DNA of 64,000 nucleotides, taken from contig JAIXWQ010000009.1 in the NCBI GenBank assembly GCA_027491195.1, positions 186,001 through 250,000 on the forward strand, in the 5' to 3' direction. Numbering within the stretch: the first letter of the stretch is position 1; the number at the start of each line of letters is the position of its first letter. The notes beneath the pieces were generated by a model. It worked only from the letters and a program-made list of their open reading frames with translations. It searched no databases and was not told the origin of the DNA. Below, piece by piece: positions 60,780 through 64,000 of this stretch. The position numbers and the translations under genes were made by a program. This DNA is from Cytophagaceae bacterium. Lineage in GTDB: Bacteria > Bacteroidota > Bacteroidia > Cytophagales > Spirosomataceae.

Positions 60780-61949
60780 TTACCTAAGCAGCGATTTTAA
60801 TTGACTGATTAGAAATCGAATGGCTAGTATATAAAACAGCAGGATATGAATGAGTTGAACATGTAGGTCTTGAATGTGTAGGTTTAATTGACTCACTTTT
60901 ACGACTATCTGATAGATTGAAAAAGGGAATCGGATGATCTCTTTTTGGTAGCTCATCAGCGTATAGCCAAGAACAAGTAAAATGAAGAAGGTATTCAAAA
61001 AGCCGTAGGCAAAAAGTAACATTTCGCGGCGGCTGGCATTTACTTTAAAGTTATTTTTTCGCCAAGAATGAAGGAAAGATCTTCGCATGACTTTGGATAA
61101 AACCTGCTTAGATTTCAGGAGTAGATTAGGAGTATTTGTTAGATCCGACAGTAACCAGTAGCCATCAAAGCGAACGAAAGGGTTAAACTCCCACAGCACA
61201 AAAACACTGATCGATAAGGAGGCGAATAAACAGACTGGGGATTGGGAAATTAAGTAAACAATACTAAGAATTACTGCATACAAAACCTCCGCAAAAATAC
61301 CCCCTAAGTTGGCAATAATTCGTTGCTCTTTGGTCCCCATCCAAATGTTCGTTATTTCAGCATACATGACAGGTAGTATGAAATAAAATCCAAATCCTAT
61401 GCCACCAGGCTTTAACTTATATTTAGCGCAGGCAGCAATGTGACCCAATTCGTGGATGAGCATGGTAGGGTAAATCAAAGCCATCAAGTTCAAGTAATTT
61501 ACTTGGTTTATAGAAGGAGATTCGAAGCCTATGGCCATTCCGAGTAAGAATAAAATCATCGCACCCACGGAAAACCAAAATACCAATGGCTTGAAAAAGG
61601 GCTGAAGAGGAATCGACAAATAACGGGCTATGCGCGCGTTCAGCAGTGGAATTTTTAGTTTTAAATAGGCATTTTTAAGACTCGGTTTTTCAGGTACAGC
61701 GTCCTCCTGAATAATTTGATATCCCCCTAGCTTTTCATCCACCAAATCCCGAAAAGATTGCATCGAGATCGTTTGATTAAATGACTGATTAAACACTTTA
61801 TGTGCTGCTTCTAAACTAGTCGCTTCAGAAAGAATGTGTACTAATTCCGTGGTTGCGCGATTGATTAACAAATGCCGATTTTCATCAATTTGCAAAACGG
61901 AACTTGTTGCATCAAAAGGCCTGATTTGTAAATTTTCTTTTACTAGCAT
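60780..61949 (-). CDS. PqqD-like domain/M50 membrane zinc metalloprotease fusion
   Basis: A 389-residue protein. Residues 5-80 (LQIRPFDATSSVLQIDENRH, then INRATTELVHIL) have the strand-helix pattern of PqqD-like RiPP recognition elements. Residues 115-389 form a multi-spanning M50 protease with HELGH at 166-170 in LIHELGHIAAC and the later FNPFVRFDGYWLLSDLTNTP, which includes the third-ligand aspartate region. The same M50 subfamily includes YydH-type enzymes of peptide natural-product operons. It likely binds the 53-residue peptide by its N-terminal domain and cleaves or exports it. Its start overlaps the preceding stop by 7 bp. Confidence 0.8.
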   Translation of the reverse strand: MLVKENLQIRPFDATSSVLQIDENRHLLINRATTELVHILSEATSLEAAHKVFNQSFNQTISMQSFRDLVDEKLGGYQIIQEDAVPEKPSLKNAYLKLKIPLLNARIARYLSIPLQPFFKPLVFWFSVGAMILFLLGMAIGFESPSINQVNYLNLMALIYPTMLIHELGHIAACAKYKLKPGGIGFGFYFILPVMYAEITNIWMGTKEQRIIANLGGIFAEVLYAVILSIVYLISQSPVCLFASLSISVFVLWEFNPFVRFDGYWLLSDLTNTPNLLLKSKQVLSKVMRRSFLHSWRKNNFKVNASRREMLLFAYGFLNTFFILLVLGYTLMSYQKEIIRFPFSIYQIVVKVSQLNLHIQDLHVQLIHILLFYILAIRFLISQLKSLLR

Positions 61950-63838
61950 GATGCCGTGGATTTAGTCAATTGATATAAGGTATTCAACACCGTGCTTGTA
62001 GTGAAAAGTCGGTTGTGATCGTCAACAATACAATTCACGCCAAAGGAGCTTTTTCTCCATCGCTTAACACTGCTCGGATCTAGGACATCGGTAGCCGGAA
62101 TTCGAAGGATGCGGGTCGTTAGCCAGCTGCCATCGGTCATCTGATTTTTTAAGAGCCAGTCCACTCCTTTTGTAATCGATTTATCGAATGCTTTGGCATC
62201 ATAGGCATGTAAGGCTTTAATCGCCAAAGCGGTATAAAAAGCACTCGGTTCCTGCGTTGCTGGATTAGACCAATAGCCACTCGTTTCTTGTTCATTCGCT
62301 AGCCAAAGCGCCGGCGTTTCACAACGACTTTTTAATTCGGAATGATGCGATAAGGCTTGAATGCCAAAAGAGGTCGCGTACACATCGCTTGTCCACCAAT
62401 AGGAACTCCAATGGGTTTTATATTCTAGTAGTGAGGCCAGGTGCAGACAACTTATTTCAAAGTCTAATCTAAGCGATGGAATATCAGCTAAAACATAGGC
62501 TGCCGCAGCGCTAACACAGGCATGTGAGTTTGTCCAACCTTTCACAGAAACAGAAACGGGTAAATCTAATTTCTTCCGCAAAGTTGTAGGATCCCGGTAG
62601 GTAACCCACCCGCCATCTGCATTCATAAAGGCTAGCCAATTCCGCTGTGTTAGGTCAGTGTCAAAGCCCATTTTTTGTTGGAAACCCACGAGAAAACTAC
62701 TCGAATCTCCGTCTTGAATCATCGCCCCATTGAAAGCGGTGGAGGAAATTGAAATAACCTTTTGTAGTACCGGTTTTAATAGGGGGTTCGAGTTATCAAT
62801 CTCGGCTAATTGCATTCCTATGTAGACGCTTGTCCAGGTGGTGCTTTGGCCAGCGGAGGTCATAAAATCTGTCCATTCAGTTGAATCTTCGATGTTCTTC
62901 GCTAGGTAACCAAGAGCATTTTCTATTGAGGAATCTAGGGAATTATACTTCAAAATGGAGAAGCTTTTTTGGGACTTAATTTCCGTTTTCAAGAATAGGT
63001 CATCTACTTCTTGGAGGTGTGATTGACAGCTACTGATTTGTTTCTCCAGGAAGCTAAAAAAAGAAGAAAGACCTGCTGATGAAGCAATAAGAGCGCTTTT
63101 TTCAAAATGTGCTATCGCTAAACCGAGGTTTTTTTGTGCGATGCCGGACACATATAAATAGGTGTGAAGTAGGGCAGGATCCTGGGTTACGATCCCGTTT
63201 TGCTTCAAGTACATCTGCGTTAAAGACATCGGATAGGTCCATTGGCCTTCTTTGAAATCTAGTTTAAAATCGTCGATATCATCCATGTACTGAAGACCGA
63301 TGTGGAGCTGGGAAATACAGTCGATTAATTCATCTCGCCTCAAGTTGAAACCGGCTAAAAAGGCAAGGGAATCTACGGCAGCAAGGCTCATGGCAGATTT
63401 CCCAATCGCTATTTCTTGGAAAATCTCTGGAGTCATTTCCTCCTTTTTATGAGAACCCTTTTTCTCTGATATAACAGAGTTAAAATACCTCGATTTCAAG
63501 TTACTAAACTGCTCCCAAAACGGACTGCCCTCTGGATACAAGGCAGCAAGCCCGCGCATGGCTTTTTCATAGAATTCAAAGCTTAATCGCATTTCACCAA
63601 GAGAGAAATGCGAGGAATCAATCAACTGATCAAAGCATAACAGAAATCGAAAATAGAGGTAACTGCTTAAAGAAAGCGACTCTAGTTGGGCAGCACTTAT
63701 CGAGGGAAAAGCCGGTGCGAGGTAGCTTATTAAATGAAGATATAAGTGGTGCTCAGACAGCATTTTAGGGTCTAAAAGCGCCTCTTTTTCAGCGGTAGGA
63801 ATCGACAGTGTTCCTATGTAGTTGTGATAAAACGACAT
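61943..63838 (-). CDS. Two-domain terpenoid enzyme: isoprenyl-synthase-like plus class II cyclase-like toroid
   Basis: A 631-residue soluble protein, first gene of operon A. Residues 30-290 resemble a trans-isoprenyl diphosphate synthase or class I terpenoid fold: CFDQLID (D70 and D74, a reduced first aspartate motif) and LQYMDDIDDFKLD (residues 182-194, second aspartate motif). Residues 300-631 are an alpha/alpha toroid related to class II cyclases, with QDGDSSS (376-382) where D-x-D-D is expected, and QW-like repeats WLAFMNADGGW, WLANEQETSGYW and WLLKNQMTDGSW, plus YWWTSDVYATSF. One catalytic aspartate of D-x-D-D is serine, so chemistry may be altered. It could make or attach a terpenoid group. 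I know of no characterised protein of this exact layout. Confidence 0.7.
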   Translation of the reverse strand: MSFYHNYIGTLSIPTAEKEALLDPKMLSEHHLYLHLISYLAPAFPSISAAQLESLSLSSYLYFRFLLCFDQLIDSSHFSLGEMRLSFEFYEKAMRGLAALYPEGSPFWEQFSNLKSRYFNSVISEKKGSHKKEEMTPEIFQEIAIGKSAMSLAAVDSLAFLAGFNLRRDELIDCISQLHIGLQYMDDIDDFKLDFKEGQWTYPMSLTQMYLKQNGIVTQDPALLHTYLYVSGIAQKNLGLAIAHFEKSALIASSAGLSSFFSFLEKQISSCQSHLQEVDDLFLKTEIKSQKSFSILKYNSLDSSIENALGYLAKNIEDSTEWTDFMTSAGQSTTWTSVYIGMQLAEIDNSNPLLKPVLQKVISISSTAFNGAMIQDGDSSSFLVGFQQKMGFDTDLTQRNWLAFMNADGGWVTYRDPTTLRKKLDLPVSVSVKGWTNSHACVSAAAAYVLADIPSLRLDFEISCLHLASLLEYKTHWSSYWWTSDVYATSFGIQALSHHSELKSRCETPALWLANEQETSGYWSNPATQEPSAFYTALAIKALHAYDAKAFDKSITKGVDWLLKNQMTDGSWLTTRILRIPATDVLDPSSVKRWRKSSFGVNCIVDDHNRLFTTSTVLNTLYQLTKSTASC

Positions 63839-63910
63839 ACCTTATTATTCTAGTGGTTAGCAAAAGCGTGATCACCCTAAAAAAGGGGAAAACAGGGAAT
63901 AAATGAGGGG

Positions 63911-63977
63911 GGGGGAACAGATGTGCCTTTTGATGATTAAGGCCGGGGTAAATGTAGGATTGTTTTTTGGAAAATAA
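63911..63977 (-). promoter_or_regulatory. Shared promoter-hairpin leader element, operon A copy
   Basis: On the minus strand: TTA (63975-63977) in place of TTG, 18 bp, TACATTTA (63949-63956), then a hairpin GCCTT / AAGGC with a 9-nt loop, CATCTGTTCCCCC and a C-run. It matches the copy at 59045 over about 50 bp with changes on both sides of the stem that keep pairing. The terpenoid-enzyme gene starts about 75 bp downstream. Confidence 0.65.
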
Positions 63978-64000
63978 CGGAAACCTCTAAAAAAGAGCTG

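Overview
The window reads as chromosomal DNA from a member of the Bacteroidota, most likely a free-living gliding or freshwater Cytophagales-type bacterium. The grounds are two large surface proteins with the gliding-type C-terminal sorting domain of the type IX secretion system (T9SS), a PorP/SprF-like gene beside one of them, TAnnTTTG-type -7 promoter boxes, thioredoxin, CarboxypepD and STM3941-like proteins typical of the phylum, and no convincing Shine-Dalgarno sequences. The species cannot be named from the sequence alone. I saw no rRNA or tRNA genes, CRISPR array, transposase or phage gene.

Left part (1-10 kb): housekeeping genes mnmG (cut by the window edge), ybeY, a YraN-type nuclease and lipB. 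Two perfect parS palindromes and one near-parS lie within 1.65 kb, suggesting closeness to the replication origin. Then come a DEDDy exonuclease, a left-handed beta-helix acyltransferase, an M14 carboxypeptidase, a CLC-F-type fluoride/proton antiporter, a DEAD-box helicase, a TPR protein and a GH3-family adenylating enzyme.

Middle (10-43.8 kb): a DUF4160/DUF2442 pair, a thioredoxin-fold protein and two membrane-anchored AraC-type regulators lead into a 7,288-residue calcium-binding adhesin, its PorP/SprF partner and an OmpA-like protein. Three points in this block (before the second AraC gene, the adhesin and an 84-codon gene) share a promoter-like module with fixed spacing. A dispersed repeat family, here called the TAGTC element, sits at the 3' ends of five genes and supplies the stop codon of four.

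43.8-55.2 kb: an O-antigen-ligase/TPR protein, a second OmpA-like protein, a second T9SS-sorted RCC1 protein, a sterol-desaturase-family enzyme, a serine hydrolase, a GH29 fucosidase, a lipoprotein and glycerate kinase.

Right end (55.2-64 kb): an AT-rich accessory region with two head-to-tail operons on the minus strand. Each starts with the same roughly 50-bp promoter-plus-hairpin leader and each contains a small peptide gene. Operon A (63,838 to 59,177) encodes a two-domain terpenoid enzyme (isoprenyl-synthase-like plus class II cyclase-like toroid), a PqqD-like/M50 protease fusion, a 53-residue Ser/Thr-rich precursor-like peptide followed by a terminator, a CarboxypepD-repeat protein and a 37-residue membrane peptide. 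Operon B (58,921 to 55,187) encodes an 85-residue glycine-zipper bacteriocin-like peptide, a strong hairpin, an M48 protease, a SpoIIM/DUF95-like protein, another membrane protein, a glycosyltransferase-like protein and an STM3941-like protein. Together they look like a co-regulated peptide natural-product or bacteriocin system, possibly coupling terpenoid chemistry to a ribosomal peptide. This is the best candidate here for an undescribed system.
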